A DNA stretch of 64,000 bases from Phallusia mammillata (Eukaryota; Chordata; Ascidiacea; Phlebobranchia; Ascidiidae), in assembly GCA_003260075.1 (NCBI GenBank), contig QLIY01000594.1:1-64000 (forward strand). Reading direction: 5' to 3'. Both the position numbers and the translations under genes were made by a program. A model generated the notes under the pieces. The model saw nothing but the letters and a program-made list of their open reading frames with translations. It did not search any database and was not told the DNA's origin. Within the stretch, counting starts at the first letter, position 1. Every line of letters begins with the position of its first letter. Below are positions 24,401-35,441 of this stretch, in pieces.

Positions 24401-26573
24401 TTTATAGGCATTCAGCTACTGGTTGTTTCACAATTCAGACATGCATACTAATGAAAAAGATTTTTTTAATACTCTTCAAAGTAAAGTAAGCCTTGCTGGC
24501 GGCTGTAAGTGTGAAAAACTAATCTAGCCAAAAATAACCCGGTCCATTAATTACATTTGGTGTCGACTGTCGAGGTAAATAAACTGGGAAAATACGAAAG
24601 CAAAAATGTCTCCTCCCAATAACATTGTAATTTAATAATTTTAGACAACTTTTTTTCCCTAAGTCCTCAATGGGCAACCGTACCGAACAATAAGTAAAAC
24701 TAAACACCAAACCAAAATAAACAAACGAAGGATCTGACGCTCCCGGCCTTATCTCAGCTCTCAGGGAGAAAAAAAGAAACAAGTGTCGACAGTCCAGTGT
24801 CGATGAACGCAGCGGCGTTGACAAAATTTCCGCTAACGGCGCTAAAAAGATTTCACTTTTCACCAAAAAAGTAGTGATTTCAATTGAAAAGTTTATGGTT
24901 TTAGTCTGTACACCTGAAATCTAGTATCTTATGTTAGACTGTTTGTTTAACAACAAAAAAGTGGGGGTATGTTTGAATAACTTTTAAAACAAAATGTATT
25001 TATCTGTTTCTTGTTTTGTATGTGGAGGGTATGATACCGGGGCAAATCCAATTTGCAATAACCAACCTTAAAACAGGTCCAAGAAAAAAACCAGTTTCAA
25101 TTTCTTGAATAATCATATCATGGCCATATTCGACCGAGTCTATATCTGCCTTTCCATATTCCGAAGTAAAAGGCTGGGTCTTTTCTGTTCCAGCGTACTC
25201 CTTTTCTGCCTCGACCTTATGGGTTTCCGCCAGCACCTCTGTAAATAAACGTTTTCCTTTTCATATCAGTACAGGTATAATGGTTTTCCGAAGAACACTT
25301 TTTCATTTGCTAAACACCATTAACGAAAAGCTGGATTAACTATCAAGGTCGTCTTCTATTAATAGAATACTTCTATTAAAGCATTGCAAATAAACCAGGA
25401 ATAGTTTCGGCAATCAGACTCGCTTCGCTCTGCATGCACTCATCGACAATGTGGTCACGAGTCTGTTCCTGTACCGGGCAACCAAGTTCAAGTGCTTTTA
25501 TGGCTTTGTAGGGTTTAAACCGACTGTGTAAAAACACAATCATACCTAATGAAACACGAATGCTATATACCAGGGGTCGGCAACCTTTTTGGCACTGCGA
25601 ACCGTTTTCGAAACCGGAAAATTATCGCGGACAACCTTGAAAAGACGTGGTAACGAACTTCTCGCGGACAGGCGGTTGCCGACCACTGCTATACACTACC
25701 AAAACTTGATAAACAACAAAACAAAAAGTATAAATACCTTCATAGTTAAAATCCTGAACATCTGGAGATGGAAGTTTGGGTTCAAATATAATTTCATTTT
25801 CAGCAGCATCCTCTTGAACCGTGTCTATGGGTGAGAAATCGATGCTTTGACCCTGATGATCCTTTTTTAGATTCGGACTGCTAAATGCTCTCAGAAACTT
25901 GGGCCTTTTAGTTGGTGTTGTTAATGGCGGTTCCTCGCCGGATACGGGCTTTTGTGAATTCTAAAATACTAAGTGTTTAGCAATTGTTGCAGGACAAATC
26001 CGACACAGACACATTTACCTTGTTCTTTTTTAACTTTTCTGGCTTATTCTTCTTCAAAATTCCATCCACTTCATCTACACTTTCTGCAATGACAAAAATG
26101 TTAGTTATAGCTACCAAAACTTACAAGATGTTGAAAGCAAGGTTATTTAGGCGATAAATGAAAGCGGTCTGAAAATATCTGTGAACAAACTGCATTATGG
26201 TGGCACATGATGCCCTATAGCGCAAAAGTTCAAAAGTTCCGGTTTCGATCAAGCTGGTGAAAAAAATCTGCTTGCAAACAAAATATAAACAGGTTGTTTT
26301 TCAACCGAAATAACAAACATTTCAACAGTACATGCAAGGCATACCTTCTATAACAGGGTTTTCGGGTAAATTTGAATGAGTTGGTGAACGGAGTTTCAGT
26401 ATTGACATTGAACTGCCCCTTCGCGCGAGGTTTCGAAGAGTTTTGCTGCCCCTCCGTTTTGGAGTTTTCGGTGGGGTCGTCGGGCTACTTTGAGCAACAT
26501 TTCTGCTGCTCGCTTCTTTTTCGTCTAAGTTATCAAGTTTGCCTACTGATCTTGTGCCCTCATTCGTGTCCAT
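12431..26573 (-). CDS. EXOC6: Exocyst subunit Sec15 with NPF-rich insert; long isoform about 1325 aa, short about 1139 aa
   Basis: Sec15 is the exocyst subunit that binds Rab GTPases on secretory and recycling vesicles. Common exons: 23426-23591, 23067-23251, 22727-22931, 21973-22485, 20896-21531, 18859-19058, 18678-18798, 18533-18604, 17806-17992, 16545-16671, 15910-16021, 15293-15454, 14337-14489, 13879-14020, 13253-13439, 12431-12551. The long form starts at 26573 (26345-26573, 26019-26083, 25738-25960, 25067-25238); the short form starts at 24243. Family landmarks: CNFHYQGF, YYSALKTLEQLEH, DLVDFSPVYKCLHIF, FFVVEDH, KSTNLLLTRTL, QQFNLDVMQCE, YLADYG, and a tail ending VVRQLRGIVNGK. All junction phases agree. 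Exons 21973-22485 and 20896-21531 add 383 residues with seven NPF motifs where vertebrate Sec15 has a linker of about 65. Both 6 and 6B paralogues match, so this is probably the pre-duplication orthologue. Confidence 0.92.
12804..13063. mobile_element. hAT-like MITE, 260 bp, in EXOC6 last intron
   Basis: Both ends begin CAGTGG (the right end in reverse complement, CAGTGGTTCACAAC). The flanking octamers ATCTAACC (12796-12803) and ATCTTACC (13064-13071) match at seven of eight positions, as expected for an hAT target-site duplication. No coding sequence. Confidence 0.7.
13586..13616 (+). other. CTGATGA...GAAAC hairpin motif, hammerhead-like
   Basis: The segment reads CTGATGAT, then GGCA, an eight-base loop, TGCC, then GAAACGT. 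CTGATGA and GAAA are the two conserved boxes of the hammerhead ribozyme core, with a hairpin between them, but one extra T separates the first box from the stem. A relative occurs at 3730-3760. Likely the tail of a decayed retroelement; activity is doubtful. Confidence 0.35.
17559..17559. other. Single N, assembly join
   Basis: An isolated N in an EXOC6 intron. The other two N characters of the window (7561, 20019) sit exactly at the edge of a misplaced copy. Here I see no obvious copy on either side. Confidence 0.6.
19508..20450. mobile_element. hAT-like element, about 943 bp as assembled
   Basis: The left end starts CAGTGGTTCTTAACC and the right end, in reverse complement, CAGTAGTTCTTAACC. 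Both are flanked by a perfect 8-base direct repeat GTGTAAAT (19500-19507 and 20451-20458), the signature of hAT insertion. It lies in an EXOC6 intron and has no transposase frame. Its middle contains an N and an exact copy of EXOC6 sequence (20020-20282), so its true length is probably smaller. Confidence 0.75.
20019..20282. repeat. N plus exact 263-bp copy of EXOC6 exon 3/intron/exon 2
   Basis: Directly after the N at 20019, positions 20020-20282 repeat 25811-26073 with no difference that I can see. The copy includes most of exon 25738-25960, the intron, and part of exon 26019-26083. Other duplicated pairs in the window differ by a few percent, so perfect identity starting at an N favours an assembly error over capture by the surrounding hAT element. 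Confidence 0.75.
24113..24243 (-). other. EXOC6: Alternative first coding exon of EXOC6 (canonical N-terminus)
   Basis: This exon starts with an ATG at 24243 and ends in a donor with two bases of an Arg codon, the same phase as exon 25067-25238. Its product contains EHERILNEIETTDTAFIGA, nearly the vertebrate Sec15 start. The upstream exon has the related GHDMIIQEIETGFFLG at the same place, so the two are alternatives joined to the same next exon at 23591. A separate promoter just upstream of 24243 is implied. Confidence 0.75.
25571..25688. mobile_element. hAT-like MITE, 118 bp
   Basis: The left end is CAGGGGTCGGCAACC and the right end in reverse complement is CAGTGGTCGGCAACC. Flanking octamers CTATATAC (25563-25570) and CTATACAC (25689-25696) match at seven of eight positions. 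It lies in the intron between EXOC6 exons 25738-25960 and 25067-25238. Confidence 0.75.
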
Positions 26574-26785
26574 TTTCCTTTTAGTTTACTCCAAACTTTC
26601 ACAACCTTTTACAGAAGTTGCGCTTGCTTCGCATATCAGTATGATCAAAGACGTGTCCCCCCCCCCGGTGAACGGAGTTTCAGTATTGACATTGAACTGC
26701 CCCTTCGCGCGAGGTTTCGAAGAGTTTTGCTGCCCCTCCGTTTTGGAGTTTTCGGTGGGGTCGTCGGGCTACTTTCCCCCCCCCC
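26383..26785. repeat. Stray allelic copy between two ten-C runs
   Basis: The 109 bases at 26383-26491, inside the first exon of long EXOC6, recur at 26667-26775. The second copy is bounded exactly by ten C on each side (26657-26666 and 26776-26785). It looks like a small contig of the same locus placed separately, not a real duplication. Confidence 0.75.
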
Positions 26786-28131
26786 TATCTAATTTACACA
26801 GACCTCACATGATTATACAAGCTGCCTATTATCGCAGTGCAAATAAGCAGTCATGTAACAACTTTCATTCATAGCCCAGTCCGGGCTAAATAGGACGTCA
26901 CGCGAAATGACTAGATCGCCAGATCGGTGAGCGCATTCGCAAACTCTGTTGTTTTGGGATTGGGCAGGAAGTAACGCGATGCCCGTTTCAAATTGCAATC
27001 ACGACGTTGCTAAAAATTCTTCACTGCGACTCCTCGAATCTAACGCTTTGTCGAACTGCCATTACGTCATGGCCGTGCTCAGACCGTTTATAGGGTTACA
27101 GCCAGCGCGCAATGTATGAACAACTCGACGGTGAATGGTACCGCTGGGATGAATCCGCGATCGTTACTGATTAAACTCGGCGCGGGTTAGAATAATTGTC
27201 ACTGAGTGGTCATAATTCGGGCACCTTTTATTTTTGTATCAAACTATTTTGTTATGTCAATATTTTTAAAAGTTGCGTAGCTATGCTGCAAAGTGTCGAC
27301 TGCCAAAGTCATTGCTGTCGGACTGCAATTCCTTGGTGCATTTTGTTCTTGAATGCCGTTATCGTTTCAGTCTTATGTCAATCTCCTCGTAATTACGAAG
27401 GAAGTGGTTCAAGTAACATAAAACCATAGATATATTATCATACCGGTTAGACAGCAAATTATCTGTGATAAAACACATTGGTATTATTTTAAGAGGTATA
27501 AACGTTCTGGTTATTTCCTTATTTCCACTGGAAAAAGTGCCTATAATTCACTAAAAGATAAAAATCCTCCCAAAAAAGAACAATTGGAGTTTAAATAATC
27601 CCCCAATTCCTCAAAATCAATTACATTCAATGCAGTAACATTTGGGAAAAAGTGGACGTAAAAAGCTTGAAAAAAAACATGTCATGAATTCGTTATTTAG
27701 GGGAATACCCCATTAGTGTAAAATTGCAAAAGTGAAAAACGAGACTTTTTTGCAAATATATGTTAGATTTATGACATGTTATTGCTTGGTTTAATAAGGT
27801 TATTCAATTGGGAATAACTCTCCAAACGTAAGATGTTTCTGTTTGTAATTGGAATACTCAAGGATGAGAAAAAAAAAACTCCCCGTCCATTTTATTTTCA
27901 GGTTCTGCAGATTGTTTACAAATAATGTTGAGATATTTCTGTCGTTTTTTTGAATATTTTTTTGTCTTGTCCTTTTACAGAAAACATAAATTTCTTACAA
28001 AATGAATTTTAAATGTAGTTAAACTATTGTTTGTGGAAACATAAGTGTAAAATTATTGTTCTAATGTAAAATACTGTCTTTACCGGACTTTTATTAAACT
28101 TGTTCCAAGCATTTGAAATCAAAAAATCATA
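26574..28131. promoter_or_regulatory. Divergent intergenic region between EXOC6 and CRBN
   Basis: The long EXOC6 transcript (-) and CRBN (+) start on either side of this 1.56-kb stretch. Apart from the misplaced copy near its left end I see no coding sequence. A moderately GC-rich part (about 26880-27190) lies nearer the EXOC6 side. Which parts act as promoter cannot be told from sequence alone. Confidence 0.5.
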
Positions 28132-31100
28132 ATGGACAATGAACATCAGGAAGAGGATGCAATGCCAATTGAAGAAGATGGTAACAAAAATGCTGATTTA
28201 TTACTTTAGCTTAACCATAAGGTCCATAACATTTATGCATACTTTGTTTTGAAATTTATGCAGATATAAATGCTGATGGTGAAATAGAAATAGAAGAAAA
28301 TGAAAGTTCTGATAATGAAGGTTCTGATCCTGAAGACCTGGCACAATTGCAGGAGCCTGTTGAAAATAATGCTGTGCATTTCCATTTACCCAGACCAGTT
28401 CGAAGAGGATTTCGTAGAATTGGAAACTTGTAGGTTACTGTAAATAGTCATATAAATTGTAAATATTGTACTTTTGTGTATTAAATTGTGTTGAATATAA
28501 TACACTGTCGAGCAAATATTATCAGTGCATAGTGTTTGACCTGTTGTTTTCTATTTAAATTAGCAAACACAATTTGACCAAATGTTTCTATGCTTTTTTT
28601 AATTGATCAGTGTAAATGCACTAGTGTTTGGGAGAGCTAGAGTGTTAATATGTGTTTAAGGAAATTAATAAAGACTGTAAAAAATCAAAATCAAACGCTG
28701 TTTCTCAACAAGAGTTGTTTACGCAATTTGTTTATTTGCAGTTTGTTTGGATTAGAAAGAGGCAGAGAAGAAAATGAAGGTAATTGATTGTTAATGTTTT
28801 CTATTGGTTGCTTAGTAATGAACTCATGTGCCTGTGTAGATTTGGACAGCAGCGATGATGTGGAACAAACGAAGCCTGAATCTATCACATTTGATCAAAA
28901 TCTTCCAACATGTCATAGAGTAATTACATTATGCCATATTAGGTTTATTAAAAACATTTAATCTAATACAGATGTGTTCAACTTTGACAGTATCTCGGGG
29001 ATATGGAGGAATGTACTGGGACTTCCTACTTAGAAAAAGACAGTTTTGTCACACTTCCAATCCTTTATATACAAGACTTTGTTTTAATTCCTTGGCAAAC
29101 ATTACCACTGCAAATCACACGACTCAATGAAGTTTCAATGATTCGTCAAGTCTTACAGCAGTCAGATAAGACCTTTGGGGTTTTAACTGTCAAGTAAATA
29201 AGACAACATGACTATTGAGAAACATTGCAATGACATGTTTTGCTTTGTGACATAATTGTGATGTTAGTCAAAATGGCTTAATGTCAAAATGTTACAATTA
29301 ATTACACTTAAAAAAAAGGGGAAAAAAATGTTACAATTGATCATACTTATTTTGTGTAGATATATTGTTGATGAAAACATGGCCTACAGGAAAAAATACT
29401 ATGATTTTGGTTGCACTGCAAAAATATGCTCCTTTCGTGATGAAGAAGAATATCAAATTGAATCACTGCGATTGGTAGTTGAGGGACGAGATCGTTTTCA
29501 AGTTATGGAAAAAAGAAATCAGTTAAATGGGTGTGTTTTTTTATGTTACCATTCATGCCTTTTTGTTTAGAAGTTTCAAATGTGATTCTGATTTGCAGAA
29601 ATGTGCTGGCAAAGGTCAAGCTAATTTCTGATGTCACTCTTCCCGAAGTCACAAACAGTATTGAAACATGCCACAGATGTAAGGCACAACTGATTGGAGG
29701 TATAAAAGCTCTTTTTTTCTGTAGATTTGTTTTTGGCAACCATGGTAAGGTAACTCATCTCACTTTGATTGAGGTTCTGATTTTCATTTTCTTTTATTGT
29801 TTGAAAATTATATGTATAAATTTTTGTATTTAAATATAAAAAAGCAATATTTAAATGTTACCAAAAATTACCGGCAAAAAAGTAACTGTTCTGAAAAGAA
29901 AACTTTACTAAACTTTTACACTGGTGATTGCAAAATGTGTAACTTGTACGTATCATCTATAATAATATTTGTAATCTTATAACCTTGTTACACATTGTAT
30001 TGTGAAAAAAACATCAATTGTACTTTAGGGACACCTGAAGGTTTAATTTTACATCACAAATTCAAGCGTCATAATAAAGTACTACGAAGAACATCCATGT
30101 CCACTGCATGGCCTGCCTGGGTTCACAGAATGTATGATGTGGTAAGTTTATTTCATATATATTTGATTGGATTTTTGCTACAGTTATGTTCATTGAAAAG
30201 CAATGCTTAGTTGATGTTCAAGTAGTCAATCAAAGCAAACCTACATACAGTTTGATCTTTTAAAAATGTTGCTTTTTTCTGCTTCCTTTTTCATGGCGTA
30301 ATATAAGTTAAACAGACATACACATGTCTACAAACAAGGCATATTATTAAACATTCATTCTGTTAACTTTGTGATGCAAGCAAATCAGGTGCCTATAAAA
30401 CTCCAAAGAATGCTGAGCCAGGGTGCCTGTGATGATATTAGAAGAAACGATATCTAAAAAATATGTACCTGCATAAGTGTAGAACATTCTAGTTAAAATG
30501 TCTCACCAAACAAAATTAAAGCAAACCCACTTGCAATGACTTGTAGCGTGGCAAACAGTAGGTGTTGGATAGGCAAATCTTGAGTGCTCCAGAAATGATT
30601 ACAATTTTATACACAATGAGGTAGAAGGCAAGAATGTCCGCGACATACTGCACGCCATTCTACAGCAGAAGTGTACGTATTAAAACTTTTTAATACCATT
30701 GCCTTTACAAACGTTTAAGCACTGGGACATAATGAACTACTAAATGTAAAATTTTATTGACCTGTCTTTGTCGTATCATTTCCTCGGCGGTCAATTGGAC
30801 GCTTGGTCGATTTCCTTCTACGAGTAGCTTGCGTTGAAGAAAACGGCTAGACTGTGAACATAAAGTGTAAATGTAAACATAACTGTTCAGAATGTATCTT
30901 AAGTTTGTCGGGCTTTCGCACAGGGTCCTCCAAGCATGAGGGCCAATTGTACAATTTGTGGTATACAGTGACAAAAACTGTCCGCATGTTTGTAACGACT
31001 TGATCACAAGCCAGCACCCTTCTTGACTTAGATCTCTTACCAAGTGTATGTACAACTTACCTTAAGCGGAGTCATTAAGATAGCAACGAGCAGATTTGCC

Positions 31101-34100
31101 ATCAGTGGAAAGAACATCGTACACGTGAATGTAAACGCCGAAGTTGCGCTGCCTTGGTCCAAACATTTCAACTTCAATACGACCAAATCGCTATTAAGTA
31201 GTTCGTATCAATTGGACATTTTCTTTCGTACATATCACAGCAATGGCGTACTGTGATTCATACAGTAATCCGCTTTTATTGTTAGTATGTATTAGCGCTT
31301 TAAAGAAATAAACATTTCATCCTAGAAATAAATATTATAAAAATGTATTCTGTAAAATGTTTTGGCCATTTTCATATCACAAAGTTATCCTTAAAAACAT
31401 TATTTATGTGATCAATAAACAACTGTACCTGTAGACGCTGCAGCATTCTCTAGTGATATTTTGGTTTTCCATCTTTATCTGGGACGCTATTCGTTTGTAA
31501 GCTAATATTTCGTTTACAATTTTGCCTGTGCTTTCATAGAAAATAGTTTCATTGTAGTTGTCCGTTGAGTTTAGGCTCACATCGGTAAAATTTCCTGTTG
31601 TGGATATCCACTTGTCAGGTAAAAACTGTAAGTCGTCTTCCCAGTGGGAGTATGATTGACATGTCGCTTGCATTTCGTCCTAAAAATATGAATTAAATGG
31701 ATTTTCTAACAACAGGTTTCCAATGTCAAAACTTTGAAGAATATTATTTAGACACTGTTTTTCAGGCTTTAGTACCCAAATTTGAACACAGTTTCATTTT
31801 TTTATGTTTTACCGAAGTGCAATTATAGTTACAGCTGCATTATATAGCTACACTCACTAGATGCGGCAAATCTCTAAGAAAACCGTTTAAATAAGTTTGG
31901 CAAAACAATATGTAAAGGCAGGGCGATTGCCGCTAGGCAGTTTTGTATCAGCACTTTGACTTTGTATACTATACCCAACCTTGTAATAGTTTTTCGTGTG
32001 GTGCCTGTACGACTCCACTTCGCTCTGTTCTGACACAAGAACCAAATAAAACGGCAAAAGAATCTTAAAAAATAATATAATGACCCAGTGCACACGGTCC
32101 TTGAAGTTGCCGAACTTGTACAAAGGCCCCAGCAAAATGATCTTTCTAATATAGGTCCAAACTCCCATGCTTTCGACTTCTGTTGATTTAATACTAAAGA
32201 CTTTCAACTTAGCTGCTTTGCCCTGCATAAGGTGTCGAGCAGAAATGGTGTTCTGCCAGCCTTCGCCGATTTGGATTGTACCAACGAGTCCTACTTCGGA
32301 AGTATTTGAAAAGTGACGTTTTCAATGACGCCATGATATTTAAGGCAACACTGAAATACCGTTTGGCAAATCTGTTGTACTTTGTGCCATACTTTAAATA
32401 TAAAGTATATTATTTTTTTGTCAAACTGTGGGCAAACGTGTTTTTAAGTAGTTGAACCTAATTAAGTTATTTCGCTTGGCGAAAAGGGAATATGGAAGTG
32501 GTCACAACAAAATATTTTACTTGTTTATAATCGCTTTTTCAGATCTCTTCTATTTGTTGACTTACAGAACTTCTTGAAGCTGGCCATATTCACGGAACTA
32601 CGTGAATGGAATCAGGAACTGAAAGAAAGCCAATGCTCCAACGAAGCGACAGAGTTCTCGTTTTGGGTCATAACTATGTTGCCGATTCGCGATCAAACCA
32701 GACTGGAAATGTTGAGACTCGAGAGCGCCGTACAGCGGCTTCGGATGATATTGAATATATTGCGTAAGGTGGGGACAACTGTACGTAAACACCTGGTAAT
32801 ATAGATTGATCTCGACACTCAAAGGGGTGGCGCTTTATGTGGTTCATCTAGGTTCATTTTAAAATTCTTCGGTTTTTGCAGAGTAATAATAATACAAACA
32901 TTTTAACGAATATTTTCAAGTTATCGTATACCTGAAACCATTTTGAACCCTTTTGCACATCTTATACCCTAAACCCTTTTGCACTGGCCATTAACGCGAG
33001 CATATGATATTCTCAAGTTGATCAGTAAAATATCGTAAAAAACGGCCACACTGATATGATTGCATTCGATTTTCAAGGCTACATTTAACATCCAGCAAAA
33101 CAAAGAACTTTCCAAATCCAGATTGAAACATATATAACGTGTTTTGTAAGTTAATTACCCCAGCAAGCATCAAGGTAAGGCAGTTCTTGTGTACCCAAGC
33201 AGCTGGCGAACTGAATTACTTCATTCACGAAACGTCGCACAATTGCAACGCGACACCAACTAATGTGTATTTAATTTCATGCTCAGCGGACGGCGATCAC
33301 GTGTTCCGGTTGTTCCGCACTGGTGGCGAATCGCAAAGACGTGTTCAGCATGTCCAAGTCGGGCACAATGGCGGCCTACGTCAACCCCGGCGGCGTGGTG
33401 CATGAAACGCTTACCCTGTACAAAGTTAAAGGACTAACCTACGTCGGAAGGTCGACAACAGAGCACAGCTGGTTTCCAGGGTAAGCTTGAACTATTATTC
33501 TTACCGGAAAACCATAGATCACAAACCGAACTATGCTGTGACTATTTCAATGACGCGATATTTTGATAGAAAATCCCACGTACCGGCGGTTGTCAATATT
33601 ATTCTAGGTTGGGGTTGATTGTTTCGTTTGGAAAATATGCCATTCTGACCTCTTCTCCCATTTATGAAATGTTTGTCGAAGCTATTGTGTTGTGATATCA
33701 ATGCGTTTCAACCATTATGATAGTGTTTTGGGAATTGTGGATATGACAAGCCGTGTACCATATGTTTCTTTATTTAATTGTTAATATTTACCGAGCACCA
33801 CCTTGATCCCCACGACTTCCCGACGATTTGTATTCTTGTGGTCGGGTTTGTAGTTGCAATTCAACTTTAAAGACTCCTAAATGCTATCTGTTTAAAAATT
33901 TTGAAATAAGTAATGGCTGTACCATGTACGCTTTGACATGTTTTTTGACATAACATCATTGGCGGCAAACGCAGTACCCCTAGGTTTGGCAAACTTTTGT
34001 TTTAACTTCTTAATAGATTAGACTTCACGATTAACGTTAGCTCGTCTTGCAGATACGCGTGGACGATATGTCAGTGTGCAGAGTGCCATCAGCATATGGG

Positions 34101-34245
34101 CTGGAAGTTCAAGGCAACAAAAGACGATCTGACCCCGAAACTCTTTTGGGGATTGACCCGTTCATCTCTTATGCCATCGGAACCGGATGCCCATGAAGGC
34201 GGTGACAATGATATCGAATCGCACTTTCACAGACCAAGCTTATGA
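28132..34245 (+). CDS. CRBN: Cereblon, CRL4 ubiquitin-ligase substrate receptor, 11 exons, about 502 aa
   Basis: Cereblon binds DDB1 in the CUL4 E3 ligase and recruits substrates through its C-terminal CULT domain. Exons: 28132-28180, 28264-28429, 28742-28779, 28840-28919, 28991-29193, 29360-29530, 29599-29699, 30029-30141, 32568-32768, 33287-33480, 34053-34245; phases agree throughout. An acidic N-terminus is followed by a Lon-like domain (from about residue 108, with the family start LPTCHRYLGDMEE). The CULT domain has zinc cysteines CSGC and CAEC, and the three pocket tryptophans lie in HSWFPG, YAW and GWKF. The residue matching human Val388 is Ile (YAWTIC), as in mouse. It ends shortly after [11 protein letters not shown]. 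The 2.4-kb intron 30142-32567 contains another gene on the opposite strand. Confidence 0.93.
30516..32228 (-). CDS. Unrecognised three-pass membrane protein nested antisense in CRBN intron, about 287 aa
   Basis: I do not recognise this family. Five exons fit one frame with matching phases: 31980-32228, 31429-31679, 31061-31190, 30762-30851, 30516-30659. The product has a basic cytosolic-like start, a first hydrophobic span ([19 protein letters not shown]), a region of about 120 residues with glycosylation sequons NFT, NST, NET and NIT and several cysteines, a second span ([20 protein letters not shown]), a charged loop, and a third span ([17 protein letters not shown]). The whole gene lies in CRBN intron 8 on the other strand. 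The frame stays open about 80 bases upstream of the ATG at 32228, so the true start may be earlier, and the last exon could splice onward instead of stopping at 30516. The consistent phases argue against chance. Confidence 0.6.
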
Positions 34246-35441
34246 ATGATCATAGGTCGAGCACGTTTGCACTGTGAAATCTGCTGTTCCCATCTACTGT
34301 TCATATTATTCTTCGCTTTATTATGCTTTCTTTAAAATTGTAATCGACGCAAATGAAGTTCATTTAATGAATTCAGTTACGAATTGTATTGTCTCAATGT
34401 ATGAAACTTTTTCTTTTCATAAACTTTTCTGTTCTCTTGCCAAAAAATGCTGGTGATCAATTGTCAGTTGGTACATCAGTGCGCTGTCCCATTTAATTAC
34501 TGCGGTCGACCTCTTGAGAGCAGTCAAATCCTCTTAAAAGGGCGGTTTATCGGAAAGCTGCAATAGCTAGGGAATTAGGAGTAACAAGCGAGTTCATTTA
34601 TCCGTGCAATAAACAGTAAAATGCGTGTACTATCGACTTGTATGTACCCGTCGTGTGATCGATGTGGAATTGCAGCCCTCTTTGCAGTTACTATTTCAAC
34701 GTGATGAAATTTCGTGTTTTGTTTTCTTGGTGCTAATTAGACAGCGAGGAATGCATGTTAAATTGCTGCCCCGGTGCGCAGCAAAAATCGATTCAGATTT
34801 TATAAGCCTGGGCGGTTTAAAACGCAGGAGAGATGGCAAGGGATGAGCTCGTGAATGTGCGGGCTTAGTTTTGTTTTTGTTGCTCGTTTATTTCCATAGG
34901 AACGCCTGGCACGTCGTTCTAAGCCCGGTACAAACAAAGGGCTTTCCAGTCGAGTCTCTTTTTATGTGAATCGATATCATGTTGTTCCGGCCTCTTATTG
35001 GTAACGGAGGTGGTTACGCGGTGATGTAAATTGTCGAGTGAATGAGCAAGTCTTGTGATCGACTGTAGTCAACTTTATCCGAAAGTGAACTTTTTTCTTT
35101 TGTGTGAAGTCATTCGGTGACGCGGCGAACTTTCGTGAGAAAGTAGGTTCACTTCAAATGTCGATGTTTGCTGAGCGTCAACATAGGCGCAACGCTTGTG
35201 GCGGGCACCTGCAACCGAACAAGGCTTCAGTAGCCAAAACTTATGTTTCTTATTATTGTTTAAGCTATTAGCGCCCGCAGTTCGCGTGTTATCAGATACG
35301 TGGGATTTAGCCATGTTTTTTTTTGTTATTGTAAGAATTAGATAATAGGTTTACTAATGCTATGCCGAATTCCTATGCATAATGAAAAAATTGTGAAGTC
35401 AGGAGCATATTGAGGACTTTCCTCAACAAATTTAGTCTTCA
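34246..35441. other. Spacer between CRBN and PTPDC1
   Basis: CRBN 3' untranslated region followed by the PTPDC1 upstream region. A forward AATAAA at 34608-34613 is a possible CRBN poly(A) signal. I see no coding exon; short open frames here lack splice support. Confidence 0.6.

Noticed and set aside
31061..31190. Alternative frame of this exon reading [12 protein letters not shown] with beta-strand character
   Set aside because: It ends in a stop just before the donor and does not match the phase of the preceding exon, while the hydrophobic frame does both.
34625..34846. 73-codon forward frame between CRBN and PTPDC1
   Set aside because: No similarity to either neighbour, no splice logic, and it lies beyond a likely CRBN poly(A) signal.
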